Source of the DNA: Neorhodopirellula pilleata
GTDB lineage: Bacteria; Planctomycetota; Planctomycetia; Pirellulales; Pirellulaceae
Assembly: GCF_007859915.1 (NCBI RefSeq)
Contig: NZ_SJPM01000007.1
Location: 251,147 to 315,146, forward strand
DNA length: 64,000 nucleotides
Reading direction: 5' to 3'
Part shown: positions 42,501 to 50,577 of the stretch, piece after piece
Numbering within the stretch: the stretch's first letter is position 1
How the letters are laid out: each line of letters opens with the position of its first letter
The notes under the pieces: generated by a model
What the model was told of the DNA's origin: nothing
The model's input: the letters and a program-made list of their open reading frames with translations, nothing else
The model's database searches: none
Translations under genes and position numbers: made by a program

Positions 42501-42626
42501 GACCTCGGCGGCGGTCGCGGTCGCGAGTGGATCACTCGGCTTTTCTTGAGCGACACCTGACAGCGGAGCGGTGCCGGCCAAAGCCGTCAGCAGGATCAAG
42601 AAACGTGTCATACCTAAGTTCGTCAT
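39501..42626 (-). CDS. Secreted TolB-like propeller / M28 aminopeptidase / PDZ protein
   Basis: This 1041-residue exported protein (signal FLILLTALAGTAPLSGVAQE) combines four modules. Residues about 50-400 are PD40/TolB-type beta-propeller blades (YSPDGKQIVFASNR, FFSPDGQKICWRRF, FHPSGDYLIFTTNR). A PA-like insert follows near 590-650. The zinc peptidase M28 domain at about 690-930 has the ligands in VGAHIDHLG, VGADDNASG, AGWSGEELGLFG, YLNLDMVGR and HEDYHTPRDTPDKL. A PDZ domain closes the chain (GVAADGPAAQAGVQGGDVIV). It probably trims peptides outside the cytoplasm, with the propeller gating or binding substrate. The start could also be ATG 42611. The hydrolase gene follows 6 bp downstream. 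Confidence 0.93.
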   Translation of the reverse strand: MTNLGMTRFLILLTALAGTAPLSGVAQEKPSDPLATATAAEVDPAREGELLSNTRLLTFEGKRAGEGYFSQDGSRMIFQSERDPANPFYQIYLMDLETGDLQKISPGYGKTTCGWIHPSGELALFASTHEDEQAKAKQDEELELRATGKQRRYSWDYDPNYEIYSADLDEVTGESTAGLTRLTEAEGYDAEASYSPDGKQIVFASNREAYSRELSEKEREQFEIDPAFMIDLYIMDADGTNVRRLTNEPGYDGGPFFSPDGQKICWRRFAPDGATAEIFTMNVDGSNVQRLTSLSAMSWAPFFHPSGDYLIFTTNRHGFANFELYLVRADGTGEPVRVTTTPGFDGLPVFLPGGEQLSWTSTRVLAADGTIAMENDEPKKGTSQIYLADFNDAKARELLGLDQTSSDTTQDAAIALESVQATAPEYRDRDVMRHVDYLTRPELGGRMTGTDGEKRATAYVAAYLESLGFEPAGADGTFFHEFEFPAGSTLGAKNEFQVALSGEKTISPELGKDWTPLSFSQTGEIESSEVVFAGYGLQVPGDDEVDEYDSYVHLDVSDKWVMVFRDLPQDITPEQRQRMARYGSPRRKATIARDQGARGILFVAGPTSQVSRELVRFDSDGSQAQVSIAAVSISNEVAGRIMATKGEDLGEIQKGLDDGSLAMGIAIDAVKIGANIEIIRNQGTGRNVVARLPAGDTPGYPAVMVGAHIDHLGRGGSNSLARNEEEGQVHVGADDNASGVAAMLEIAQAIAADRRSGKLKMKRDLIVAGWSGEELGLFGSQAYVDEFTTLYPDAPVTPVDEDAVAMAHAHGMTPDAASLGDAIAVYLNLDMVGRLQDKLIVQGIGSSPGFAGEVGRRNVPVGLPIQLDKTSTRLPTDASAFVARNVPILSAFTGAHEDYHTPRDTPDKLNYPAAAKIARLFGLLTRGFLTADQPPPFELDEGQSQQEVPRARLTAYLGTIPDYAAGEVKGLKLSGVAADGPAAQAGVQGGDVIVELAGRKIEDIYDYTYAIEALKIGEEVSIVVDRGSEKVKLSITPGSRD

Positions 42627-42664
42627 GATGGTCAGGTGGATGGTGGTTGGAAAGGTATAAAGGG

Positions 42665-42732
42665 CATGAACCTGTGCGAGGGTTAGCCGCGGTTGAGATG
42701 GTTTGAACCGGGGCTAACGCTCATCGGCTAAA
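42665..42732. repeat. Palindromic repeat with GGTTAGCCGCGG / CCGGGGCTAACG words
   Basis: GGGTTAGCCGCGGTT and AACCGGGGCTAACGCTCATC face each other in the 110-bp gap upstream of the peptidase gene. The second arm repeats, inverted, the GATGGGCGTTAGCCCCGGTT at 14347-14366. It is another member of the dispersed palindrome families. Confidence 0.7.
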
Positions 42733-42736
42733 CAGT

Positions 42737-43138
42737 CTACGAACTAACGAGCCCCTTGGCTCCCCGCAAGCAAATTAATCCGTCGCTCCATTGTAGAAAC
42801 AGGGCCTTTCGCTCGTGTTCATCGGTGAATACACGGACGTTGCTTTGATTGTGACGGTAATCCTCGCGGACCAAACCGAACAGTTGTCGGTATTCCGGTT
42901 CGGGCGTCGGGGCGTTGTCGGGAACTTGCGGATCGACCCGGGCGGTGACCTCGAATCGGTAAAGTTGCAGCCATCCGGGGCGTTGCACGGCGACCAAACG
43001 CACGGCTTGAAACTTGGCCGACGAGCCGAAATAGCCGTTTTGGGTGAGATGTTTTCGGATCGAGTTTTCCATCTCGTGATCGCCACACCAATCGTCCCAT
43101 TTTTGGCGGAGGGTTCGGATCCAGTTCATTCCAGTCAA
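42737..43138 (-). CDS. Small conserved protein of unknown function
   Basis: The protein has 133 residues from ATG 43138, or 130 from ATG 43129 (MNWIRTLRQKWDDWCGDHEM). It is cytosolic and alpha/beta in pattern: NSIRKHLTQNGYFGSSAKFQ, VRLVAVQRPGWLQLYRFEVT, EYRQLFGLVREDYRHNQSNV, and KALFLQWSDGLICLRGAKGL. I do not recognise a family. It is the third gene of a sigma factor-scpB-small protein run on one strand, 17 bp after scpB, so it is probably cotranscribed with chromosome-segregation functions. That link is positional only. Confidence 0.7.
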   Translation of the reverse strand: MTGMNWIRTLRQKWDDWCGDHEMENSIRKHLTQNGYFGSSAKFQAVRLVAVQRPGWLQLYRFEVTARVDPQVPDNAPTPEPEYRQLFGLVREDYRHNQSNVRVFTDEHERKALFLQWSDGLICLRGAKGLVSS

Positions 43139-43155
43139 CTTTGTTCAAGTCCAAG

Positions 43156-44130
43156 TCATTCAAGGTGCGTTTCTTCGACCTGTGGGAGGTCTTCGAGCGA
43201 TTCCAGCCCCAATAAAACCAGCAGTCGCTCGGCCGGGTAGTATCGCGAAACCAGTTTGGGTTTGGGTTTCGCTTTCTTTCGATCCGGATTCGCGTCCGAA
43301 TCTCCGTCGTCGGCCGTGTTTCGTTCGGGCGGGTCGCGTTGTTCGGGTTCTCGTTTCATTTCGATTAACCGTCGCCGAACCATTTGATTCAACAACGAAC
43401 CACTATCGCGACCCCGCAAGTCCGTGCATTGTTGGGCGGTGATCCCGGGTTGATAGGCGACCAACGACAACACCTCGATCGAACTTTGATTCAGTCGTGT
43501 TTCGCGGACCTTTCCGGTAAAGACGTGCCGCATCGATTCCGCCTCGGGGGCCACGATCATGCGAAAACCCACGTCATCTTGGGCGATCCGGATTCCCTGT
43601 CGCAACTCGCGGTAGGAGGCGTTGAGCCGTTGGATGATCTCGGTCACTTCGTCGGGTGTCATGTCTCTCATGATCGATGCCAACCGGGTGGCCGAGACCG
43701 GTTCACCAGAGGGCTGTCCGACGAACAGTGCCGCTTCGATGATCGCTTCGGGCGTGGCGGTTTCTTCAACGGATCGCGAATCGGCGGCCAGCCCGTCGGC
43801 GTCCCAATCAATGTCCTCATCATCGCCTTCGTGTTCAGTTTCCGCCTCAGCCGCGAGCGCGTCGGCGTCCGCTTTGGCCTTGGCTTGCGCCGCCAGGAGC
43901 TGTTCGCGTTGCAAGACTTCACCGGTCGAGATCGCGGGCCCGCCGTCGTCGGATTCGGACTGGGCGACGATGTGTTGGTAAGCGGCCCCGAGTTCTTCGA
44001 GCGAAAAGGCATCCTCGTCGTCTTCGAAGTTCTCGTCTTGGACGAGCTCACCTTCGAGTTCCTCGTCTTGGATCTCGACGTCTGTTTGCCGATCTTCTTC
44101 TGGCAGTTCGTCCTGTGGCTTTTCATCCAT
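43156..44130 (-). CDS. scpB: Chromosome segregation and condensation protein ScpB, with acidic N-terminal extension
   Basis: The C-terminal 200 of 324 residues match ScpB, the paired winged-helix subunit of the SMC condensin complex. Key blocks are EAIIEAALFVGQPSGEPVSA, EIIQRLNASYRELRQGIRIA, VFTGKVRETRLNQSSIEVLS, LVAYQPGITAQQCTDLRGRD and YYPAERLLVLLGLESLEDLP. The first about 120 residues are very acidic and low-complexity (EDDEDAFSLEELGAAYQ, EGDDEDIDWDADGLAADS), which is not part of typical ScpB. No scpA is in the window. It lies 18 bp downstream of the sigma factor gene. Confidence 0.92.
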   Translation of the reverse strand: MDEKPQDELPEEDRQTDVEIQDEELEGELVQDENFEDDEDAFSLEELGAAYQHIVAQSESDDGGPAISTGEVLQREQLLAAQAKAKADADALAAEAETEHEGDDEDIDWDADGLAADSRSVEETATPEAIIEAALFVGQPSGEPVSATRLASIMRDMTPDEVTEIIQRLNASYRELRQGIRIAQDDVGFRMIVAPEAESMRHVFTGKVRETRLNQSSIEVLSLVAYQPGITAQQCTDLRGRDSGSLLNQMVRRRLIEMKREPEQRDPPERNTADDGDSDANPDRKKAKPKPKLVSRYYPAERLLVLLGLESLEDLPQVEETHLE

Positions 44131-44148
44131 GCTCGATCATTCTCCTGA

Positions 44149-44805
44149 TTACAAATCGGTATCCGTCGTGGCCGAGGGAGGGTTCCCCGGCATGCGAAAG
44201 CCTTTTCGGGTGCTGGCTTGGTTCATGTCCGCCCGCAATTGTTTCATGCCTCGATGCAGCAATCCGGCGACTGCGCCGGTGGTTTTGCCTAACGCCTCGG
44301 CCACCTCGGCCAATTTCATGCCTTCGAGATAATGCAGCTCGATCGCCACGCGTTGGGCGTCGGGCAAACGCTCGACGGCCTCGACGAGCGTTGAGAGATT
44401 CTCGCCGACGACGGCCACTTGGCTGGGCGTGGCCTGATCGGCGGCGAGCAAGCCTTCCAATCGCATCGACGACTGGGTGAGTTTTTGTTCCATCGATTGT
44501 TCGCGGCGGACGTCGCGTTTGTCGCGGTGCATGTCGCGGTCGAGGTGACAGATTTGCCGAACGAGAATTTGCCGCAACCACCCTCGCAGTTCGGCTTCGG
44601 TGCCGCCGCGAAATTGATCGATCGCCCCGATGGCCTGCATCATGGCTTGTTGAACGATGTCCGAAGCGCCCAGCTTGGCTTGGTAGGCGGTCCGCATGTG
44701 GGTCCGGGCGAGCATCCGCAAGTACGGTTCATATCGGGTGATCACGTCCGCTTCGGTCAAGTCGACCGGCGGCGATGGGGTCTCGGACGGGTTCGGGGCG
44801 TTCAT
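44149..44805 (-). CDS. ECF-type RNA polymerase sigma factor
   Basis: ATG 44805 (MNAPNPSETPSPPVDLTEAD) gives 218 residues; an upstream start at 44868 is less likely. Sigma region 2 is RYEPYLRMLARTHMRTAYQA through ASDIVQQAMMQAIGAIDQFR and ELRGWLRQILVRQICHLDRD. Region 4 is VEAVERLPDAQRVAIELHYL followed by EGMKLAEVAEALGKTTGAVA and GLLHRGMKQLRADM, a helix-turn-helix that reads the -35 element. The spacing and the DIVQQ motif resemble planctomycete-expanded ECF sigma factors. No anti-sigma gene is adjacent; instead scpB follows 18 bp downstream. Confidence 0.9.
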   Translation of the reverse strand: MNAPNPSETPSPPVDLTEADVITRYEPYLRMLARTHMRTAYQAKLGASDIVQQAMMQAIGAIDQFRGGTEAELRGWLRQILVRQICHLDRDMHRDKRDVRREQSMEQKLTQSSMRLEGLLAADQATPSQVAVVGENLSTLVEAVERLPDAQRVAIELHYLEGMKLAEVAEALGKTTGAVAGLLHRGMKQLRADMNQASTRKGFRMPGNPPSATTDTDL

Positions 44806-45015
44806 GTTCGAGTTGGGGGTGTTATCGATGCGGATGCGGCAATCAATGAAATCACGGGACGAAATCACGGGAGGGGGGGACGACAGATTGAACTACGCTC
44901 AGCCGGTTTGAAAGGTTACAGTAGCGATTCGAGCGGTCTGGCGAGAGGCAGACGAAAGGGAGTTTGGCAAAAACGGGGCGGTTTACGAAATCAGCGGACG
45001 GTTTGAGAATTCAAC

Positions 45016-46098
45016 ATGGCACGAGAAGCAATTTACCAGCAATCGAAACCCGATATGGGGGTGGAGATGAATCAAAATCCCGGCGACCCGCCCGATAACG
45101 GGGACGACGGATTTCCCAGCAGCGACGCGACCAAGCCACGCCCCGACGCCGACGGGAGATTGCGTCCCCGGCGGATGGATGAAATGGTCGGGCAACGCGA
45201 CGTGATCGAGCGTCTGAAGATTGCGATCGACGCCGCCACCTCGCGAGGCGAACCGCTCGGACACATCCTATTCGACGGGCCGCCCGGTCTGGGCAAAACC
45301 ACGTTCGCCACCGTGATCCCTGCCGAAATGAACACAACCGTTCAAATGGCCAACGGGGCCGGGCTGCGTGCGCCGAAGGATTTATTGCCCTACCTGACCA
45401 ACGTTTCCGAAGGGTCGGTGCTGTTCATCGACGAAATCCACCGGGTTCCCAAAGCGGTCGAGGAGTACCTTTACACGGCGATGGAGGATTTTCGCATCGA
45501 CGTGGTTTTGGGCGACGGGGTCAACGCCCGCACATTGAACTTGGAACTTCGGCCGTTCACGTTGATCGGTGCGACCACTCGGGCGGGGATGCTCAGCGCT
45601 CCGCTCCGCGATCGATTTCAAATCCGTGAACATCTGGGTTGGTACACCCGCGCCGAGCTGGCCGAAATTGTCCGGCGAAACGCGGTCAAGTTGTCGATCA
45701 AGGTTGACGATGGGACGGCGGATTTGATCGCCGACCGCAGTCGCAGCACTCCGCGTTTAGCCAACAATCGGCTGTTGTGGGTGAGGGATTATGCCCAAAG
45801 CAAAGCTGACGGAAATTTTGATCGCAACATCACCCGCGCGGCCTTGGACATGATCGGGATCGACGAACTTGGTTTAGATAAACAAGATCGCAACTATCTC
45901 GACACACTGATGCGAGTGTTCCTCGGCGGGCCCGCCGGGCTCGACGCGATCGCCCACACGATGAACGTCAGCGGCGACACGCTCGAAGACGAAGTCGAAC
46001 CGTTTTTACTACGTAGCGAGTTGCTCGTCCGCACCCGACGCGGTCGATTGGCCACGCCGAAAGCCTACGAACACATGAAACGCCCGATGCCGGACTGA
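45016..46098 (+). CDS. ruvB: Holliday junction branch migration helicase RuvB
   Basis: The 360-residue AAA+ motor works with RuvA and RuvC to move Holliday junctions. Walker A is FDGPPGLGKTTFATVI, Walker B is VLFIDEIHRVPKAVEEY, and the sensor/RuvB signature is LIGATTRAGMLSAPLRDRF. The arginine-rich STPRLANNRLLWVRDYAQ and the C-terminal winged helix (GPAGLDAIAHTMNVSGDTLE, PFLLRSELLVRTRRGRLATP) complete the fold. The N-terminus is about 35 residues longer than E. coli RuvB and could begin at ATG 45067 instead. No ruvA or ruvC neighbours are present. It is divergent from the sigma factor gene. Confidence 0.95.
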   Translation: MAREAIYQQSKPDMGVEMNQNPGDPPDNGDDGFPSSDATKPRPDADGRLRPRRMDEMVGQRDVIERLKIAIDAATSRGEPLGHILFDGPPGLGKTTFATVIPAEMNTTVQMANGAGLRAPKDLLPYLTNVSEGSVLFIDEIHRVPKAVEEYLYTAMEDFRIDVVLGDGVNARTLNLELRPFTLIGATTRAGMLSAPLRDRFQIREHLGWYTRAELAEIVRRNAVKLSIKVDDGTADLIADRSRSTPRLANNRLLWVRDYAQSKADGNFDRNITRAALDMIGIDELGLDKQDRNYLDTLMRVFLGGPAGLDAIAHTMNVSGDTLEDEVEPFLLRSELLVRTRRGRLATPKAYEHMKRPMPD

Positions 46099-46181
46099 GG
46101 CCGGGCGATTCGATCGTTGGGTTTCGGCATTTACGTTCTCGGTAACTTTCCGTTTAGGAGCACCGCCGATTTCCGTGGCGA

Positions 46182-46211
46182 GCCGGGTCTTCGCATTCGC
46201 TACGACCCGGC
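46182..46211. terminator. 8-bp GC-rich hairpin between convergent ruvB and the giant cytochrome gene
   Basis: GCCGGGTC (46182-46189) pairs with GACCCGGC (46204-46211) over a 14-base loop in the 136-bp space between two stop codons. No strong T-run follows. It is a plausible bidirectional 3'-end structure. Confidence 0.45.
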
Positions 46212-46234
46212 ATGCATGACAAACGATGGAACGG

Positions 46235-49200
46235 TTACTCGCTTTGCTGGGCGTTGCCGGAGGCTAACACATAGGCGAGTAGGTCGAGGATCTGTTCTTT
46301 ATCCAACGTGTTCAGCAATCCCTGGGGCATGATCGAAACCGCCGACGGGGTGCGAGAGAGAATCAATTTCTTGTCGAGCTTTTTGGCTCCACCTTGATTC
46401 ATACCGGATTGGATCGTGACGGACTCATCGTCTTCGGCGACGATGTTGCCACTGATATAGACGTCGTCTTCGAACTCGAACAACACGGTCTTGTACTTCT
46501 CTTCGATTTGTTGCGATGGTTCGATGATCGACAACAGAATCTTCTTCACGTCGCCTTGGTACTTCGTCACCGTTTCGCTGATCGGCGGACCGACGGCCAA
46601 ACAGGGGCCAAGTTCGTTCGGGTTGAGCTGGTGGCACTGGGCACACGCCAACGTCGTGAAGAGCAGTTTGCCGCGATTCAGATCTCGCCCGGTTGCCACT
46701 CGGCTGAGGTCCGCTTCCAGATCAGGAACGGTCCACTGCGTCATCGGTGCGGTCGCTTCGGGCATCGACGCTTTGAGTTTTTCGAGATCATTGGTGACGT
46801 ACATCATTCCACGCATCAGCATGTGGTGACCGGGGAAGGAACAAATATATGGGTAAGCGCCTTCGGTGGTCGGTGCGGTGAACTCGATGGTCTCTTCTTG
46901 TCCATGATCGACGAGCTTGCTGGCCCAAATGATCTCGTCACTTTGCGGAACATAATCGACGGAAAAGCCACCCGCACCGAGTTCAATGGCTTTGAGTCCG
47001 ACCTCGTCCGCTTTACCTGGATTGACCAACAGGATGTTGTGAGGCATGAAGTCGGGATTGGCGAACGTGAGTTGAATCTTCTTACCTGGCGTGACGACCA
47101 ACTCGTCGACGTCGTAACGCATCCGTTCACGAATCGTTGCGATTCGGATCGTGGTCAGTTCGGGAGTGTCGGTGAGGATCCCGGATGGCATCGCGACAGC
47201 TTCCGCAGCATCGGCGATGACGCCACCACGCATGTTCTTTTCGACGACGGTCCATAAATGCTTCACCGTGTTCGCGGCGACTCGCACGTGCAGGTCGGGT
47301 GATTGCAAGAGCTGGTTGAGCAAGTCGAAGTTCTTGGCGTTGTGTTGTTGGTGTAACCACAAGGCTTCTAACAAATGGTGTGAATCATCAAGATTGTTCG
47401 GATCGAACGACTTCATCCATTTGGCGGCGGCGGCGAGAACCGCGACTGAATCACGTTCGCTCAGTTCGACCCGCGTGCGGTGCCGGACGCCGTCGACGGG
47501 CGACTCGAGATTCTTCAACAACGCTTCGATCGGTTGACCGTCGATGGCGACGGGTTCTTGAAGTGGACGACCGACGGCGGTCATACGATAGATGCGTCCG
47601 TGTTGATGATCGCGATTGGGGTCACGGACGTTGTGCTGCATGTGTCCGATGATCGCGTTGTGCCAATCGCTGATGTAGAGAGATCCGTCGGGCGCGAAGA
47701 TCGCGTCGGTGGGGCGGAAGTTCTTATCGCCGCTCATCATCAATCCTCGTGAGCGGTCTTGGGAACGGCTTCCGTCGGCATTGATGATTTCGACGGTCAG
47801 GTCATCGCCGGCGGGTTCGCCCCAAACGGTTCCACCGTCGGCGTTTCGTGCGAGATCATAGTGCTTGATTCCCAAAAATCCGATCACGTTGCAAATCAAG
47901 AAATCGTTTTGCATCGATTCGGGGAAATGAGTGCTGCTGACGACTTCGCTCGCGGCGACCGGCCGGACTTCTTTTTTGAGTAGTTCGTGCATCTTGAAGC
48001 CATCATCAGACGGACGAACCTGGTAGGCTCGTCCTCCGGTACCGTCGGTGGCGTAGTGATATCCCCAACGATCAAAGGCGATCCCGTGAGGGTTGGGCGA
48101 GTTGGTCGCGTGCAGCGAGATTGTGTGTCGTCGTGGATCGAAACGATACATTCCCGAGGTACCGGTTTGCAGCGACGGTCCCCAGGGGTGTTCGTGGTTG
48201 TGCGATAAGAAAATACCACTTTGCCAATAGATCGCCCCGTCGGGACCATAGATCAGGTTATTCGCGGCGTGGTGCGTGTCGGAGTCGTCGAGACCCTGTA
48301 ACAGTATGATTTTTTGATCAGCGACATCGTCCCCGTCGGTGTCCTTGAGAAACAACAGTTCGGGAGCGCATGTGACGATCACACCTCCGTTCCAAAACTC
48401 GAACCCGAGCGGGTTTTGGACGCGGGCGAATTCCGTCGTTCGGTCGGCTTTGCCGTCGTTGTCGTCGTCGTGAACGATCAACAAGGCGTCATTCATTTCC
48501 TTGAGCGGCTCCCACTTCGGATAGGTCGGCCAGGCGGCAACCCACAAACGTCCCTTCGTGTCGAATTGCATTTGAACGGGGTTGACCAGTTCGGGGAACT
48601 GCGATTCGTCGGCGAACAGGTTGACTTCGAATCCGTCGGCGACGGCCATGTGCTCGATGGCTTGCTCACCGCTGATGTATTCGAGACGTCCTTCTTTACC
48701 GGCGTTGGAACTCTTGCTGCCGCCGCCGACGTTGGAGATGACTTCGACGGGCGGAGGCACGTTGCTGTCGTCGACCGTTCGATCACTACCTTGAGCGACC
48801 GCCCAGATTTTTTCGTCACGGTTGGCGGTCATGACGTCGAGCATCGTTTGCTCGTGTTGCAAGACGACAGCGTTGGATTGATTGTTGACGAACGTCAGCG
48901 TCGAACGCGAACCCCACACGTCGTTGCCGTCGCGGGAGCGATAGCGGTTTTGCCAGTGATCGTTTTTGTCCAAGACGGCTTGTCGGAGCGGTTCCCATGA
49001 GGCAGTCGCGCGAACGGGTTGGCCCAGCAGTTCGGCGGCGATGATTTCGGCCAATTGTCGGTTGCCTTCGCTGGTCAAGTGAACGCCGTTGATCGTCAAC
49101 GGCTCGCTGGACCGTTCAAACATTTGCAGCGAAGGATGAAACAGATCGACGAAACCAACGCCCGCTTGTTCGGCGGCCGCGCGGGTGGCGTCGGTGTAGG

Positions 49201-50329
49201 CTTCCAATTGAAAATTGTGTTGACGACCGTTGGGGAAGTTACGGTTGCCGGTGGATTCGTGGGCGATCGGGCTGAACAAGACGATGCGCGGAAACGATTC
49301 TCCGTTGGCTCGAGAACCGCGTGTTTTCTCGACGAACTCAATCAATCGTTGTTGATGTTTTGCGGCGTTCTTGATGCCTTCGAAGGACTCGTTGTAACCG
49401 AAGAACGCGAACACGGCGTCGGCTTGGACGTGTCGCAAGTAATCGGTGATCGACGTCGCGCCTTGACTGCGTGGGAACGAGTCGGGTCGATCGCCGCTGA
49501 CGCTCATGTTCCGGAATCGGACATTCTTTCCGGTGAGTTGGCTTTGCAGCAGCGTTTCCATCCAACCATCGTGTTGCATCCGATCGGAAAGACCATTGCC
49601 GAGAATCGCGATTACATCGTTGTTTTCGAACGTGAACTTGGGTGGATCGCGGTAGTCCGACGGTACATCGAACAATTCAGGTTCGTTGGATGCTGGCCCA
49701 GATTTCTTGGGCTTGCTCTTTGCCGCCGGTTCGCCGGGTTTCCCGTCGAAGGTGAAGTAGTTCGGTTTGCCGCCGTTACTTACGTCAATCGCCATGACCT
49801 GAGGTGCCGCGATCTTGGTTGATTCCAATACGACTTTGCGATCCGCGTCGAGCAGTTGAACGGTGAACTGATCCAGCCGGCTCTCAAATCCCTCGCGGTT
49901 CCAGATACCGATCCGGTCGATCTTGACCGGGGAGCCGAGATCCAATTCCCACCAAGGGTTGGTGGTTCCACCGTTCTCGGTATGGGTTTGCCCGTTCTTG
50001 CTGTAATCGGCGTCCTTATTTCCGTCGATGGCGCGCGCGGCAACCCCGCCGTGGCTGGTGCTGGACTGAGTCGCCGTGCCGGCGCGGGCGACGTTCTTGC
50101 CGCCGCTAATGACCTCGACTTCGGCGAGCGTCAAAATGCGTTGCTTGCCGGGCAGCTCGATACGGACGAAACGAGCGGGTTGGATCGGTTGGCTGGTTGC
50201 CTTGGCTGCTTTGGCGGCGTCGGCGGCTTGGGGCGAGTGGGGCAACCAAACGTACTGGCCGACGACCAGCGACAAAACGACAGCGGTGGCGAGCACTCGG
50301 CGAGTGGCGGGTTTGGGTAGGTGATTCAT
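46235..50329 (-). CDS. Giant secreted discoidin/SGNH/propeller/cupredoxin/cytochrome c protein
   Basis: ATG 50329 (MNHLPKPATRRVLATAVVLS) gives 1364 residues with a signal peptide or anchor. Modules in order are an F5/8C-like domain (about 60-190; NPWWELDLGSPVKIDRIGIW), an SGNH/GDSL-like domain (about 235-440; IAILGNGLSDRMQHDGWMET, later INGVHLTSEGNRQLAEI), and a PVC-type seven-blade dehydrogenase-like propeller (about 560-930). Helical repeats and a cupredoxin follow, the latter with copper ligands in PDFMPHNILLV and YICSFPGHHMLMRGMMYV. The chain ends with a cytochrome c domain with CAQCH and the Pirellula-type tail. Such proteins are thought to oxidise carbohydrates outside the cytoplasm and pass electrons through copper to haem. 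That path is inferred from domain order, and no substrate can be named. Confidence 0.92.
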   Translation of the reverse strand: MNHLPKPATRRVLATAVVLSLVVGQYVWLPHSPQAADAAKAAKATSQPIQPARFVRIELPGKQRILTLAEVEVISGGKNVARAGTATQSSTSHGGVAARAIDGNKDADYSKNGQTHTENGGTTNPWWELDLGSPVKIDRIGIWNREGFESRLDQFTVQLLDADRKVVLESTKIAAPQVMAIDVSNGGKPNYFTFDGKPGEPAAKSKPKKSGPASNEPELFDVPSDYRDPPKFTFENNDVIAILGNGLSDRMQHDGWMETLLQSQLTGKNVRFRNMSVSGDRPDSFPRSQGATSITDYLRHVQADAVFAFFGYNESFEGIKNAAKHQQRLIEFVEKTRGSRANGESFPRIVLFSPIAHESTGNRNFPNGRQHNFQLEAYTDATRAAAEQAGVGFVDLFHPSLQMFERSSEPLTINGVHLTSEGNRQLAEIIAAELLGQPVRATASWEPLRQAVLDKNDHWQNRYRSRDGNDVWGSRSTLTFVNNQSNAVVLQHEQTMLDVMTANRDEKIWAVAQGSDRTVDDSNVPPPVEVISNVGGGSKSSNAGKEGRLEYISGEQAIEHMAVADGFEVNLFADESQFPELVNPVQMQFDTKGRLWVAAWPTYPKWEPLKEMNDALLIVHDDDNDGKADRTTEFARVQNPLGFEFWNGGVIVTCAPELLFLKDTDGDDVADQKIILLQGLDDSDTHHAANNLIYGPDGAIYWQSGIFLSHNHEHPWGPSLQTGTSGMYRFDPRRHTISLHATNSPNPHGIAFDRWGYHYATDGTGGRAYQVRPSDDGFKMHELLKKEVRPVAASEVVSSTHFPESMQNDFLICNVIGFLGIKHYDLARNADGGTVWGEPAGDDLTVEIINADGSRSQDRSRGLMMSGDKNFRPTDAIFAPDGSLYISDWHNAIIGHMQHNVRDPNRDHQHGRIYRMTAVGRPLQEPVAIDGQPIEALLKNLESPVDGVRHRTRVELSERDSVAVLAAAAKWMKSFDPNNLDDSHHLLEALWLHQQHNAKNFDLLNQLLQSPDLHVRVAANTVKHLWTVVEKNMRGGVIADAAEAVAMPSGILTDTPELTTIRIATIRERMRYDVDELVVTPGKKIQLTFANPDFMPHNILLVNPGKADEVGLKAIELGAGGFSVDYVPQSDEIIWASKLVDHGQEETIEFTAPTTEGAYPYICSFPGHHMLMRGMMYVTNDLEKLKASMPEATAPMTQWTVPDLEADLSRVATGRDLNRGKLLFTTLACAQCHQLNPNELGPCLAVGPPISETVTKYQGDVKKILLSIIEPSQQIEEKYKTVLFEFEDDVYISGNIVAEDDESVTIQSGMNQGGAKKLDKKLILSRTPSAVSIMPQGLLNTLDKEQILDLLAYVLASGNAQQSE

Positions 50330-50577
50330 GTATCGAAATGATTGGGCGGGAGAGACGACGAAATCTGGCTTCGCCGTGGTAGGAGAGAGAAGTTTACTCG
50401 CTTCGGCGACGCTGTGGGGTGGTGACGCCAAGCCTGATAAAAAATTTCAGCCTCGCGAGCGTCGGCGGGCAAACAATCGGACGTCACTCCGGTTACGCCG
50501 GGCGGTTTGTCGCCTAAAATCACCGATGCGGCGGATTGGATGCGTCGCAACGCTTCTCAAAACGAAAATGATCGAAT

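Noticed and set aside
48314..49000. Long plus-strand open frame opposite the giant cytochrome gene
   Set aside because: It lies entirely antisense to a well-supported gene, has no recognisable domain, and is a typical shadow of high-GC coding sequence.
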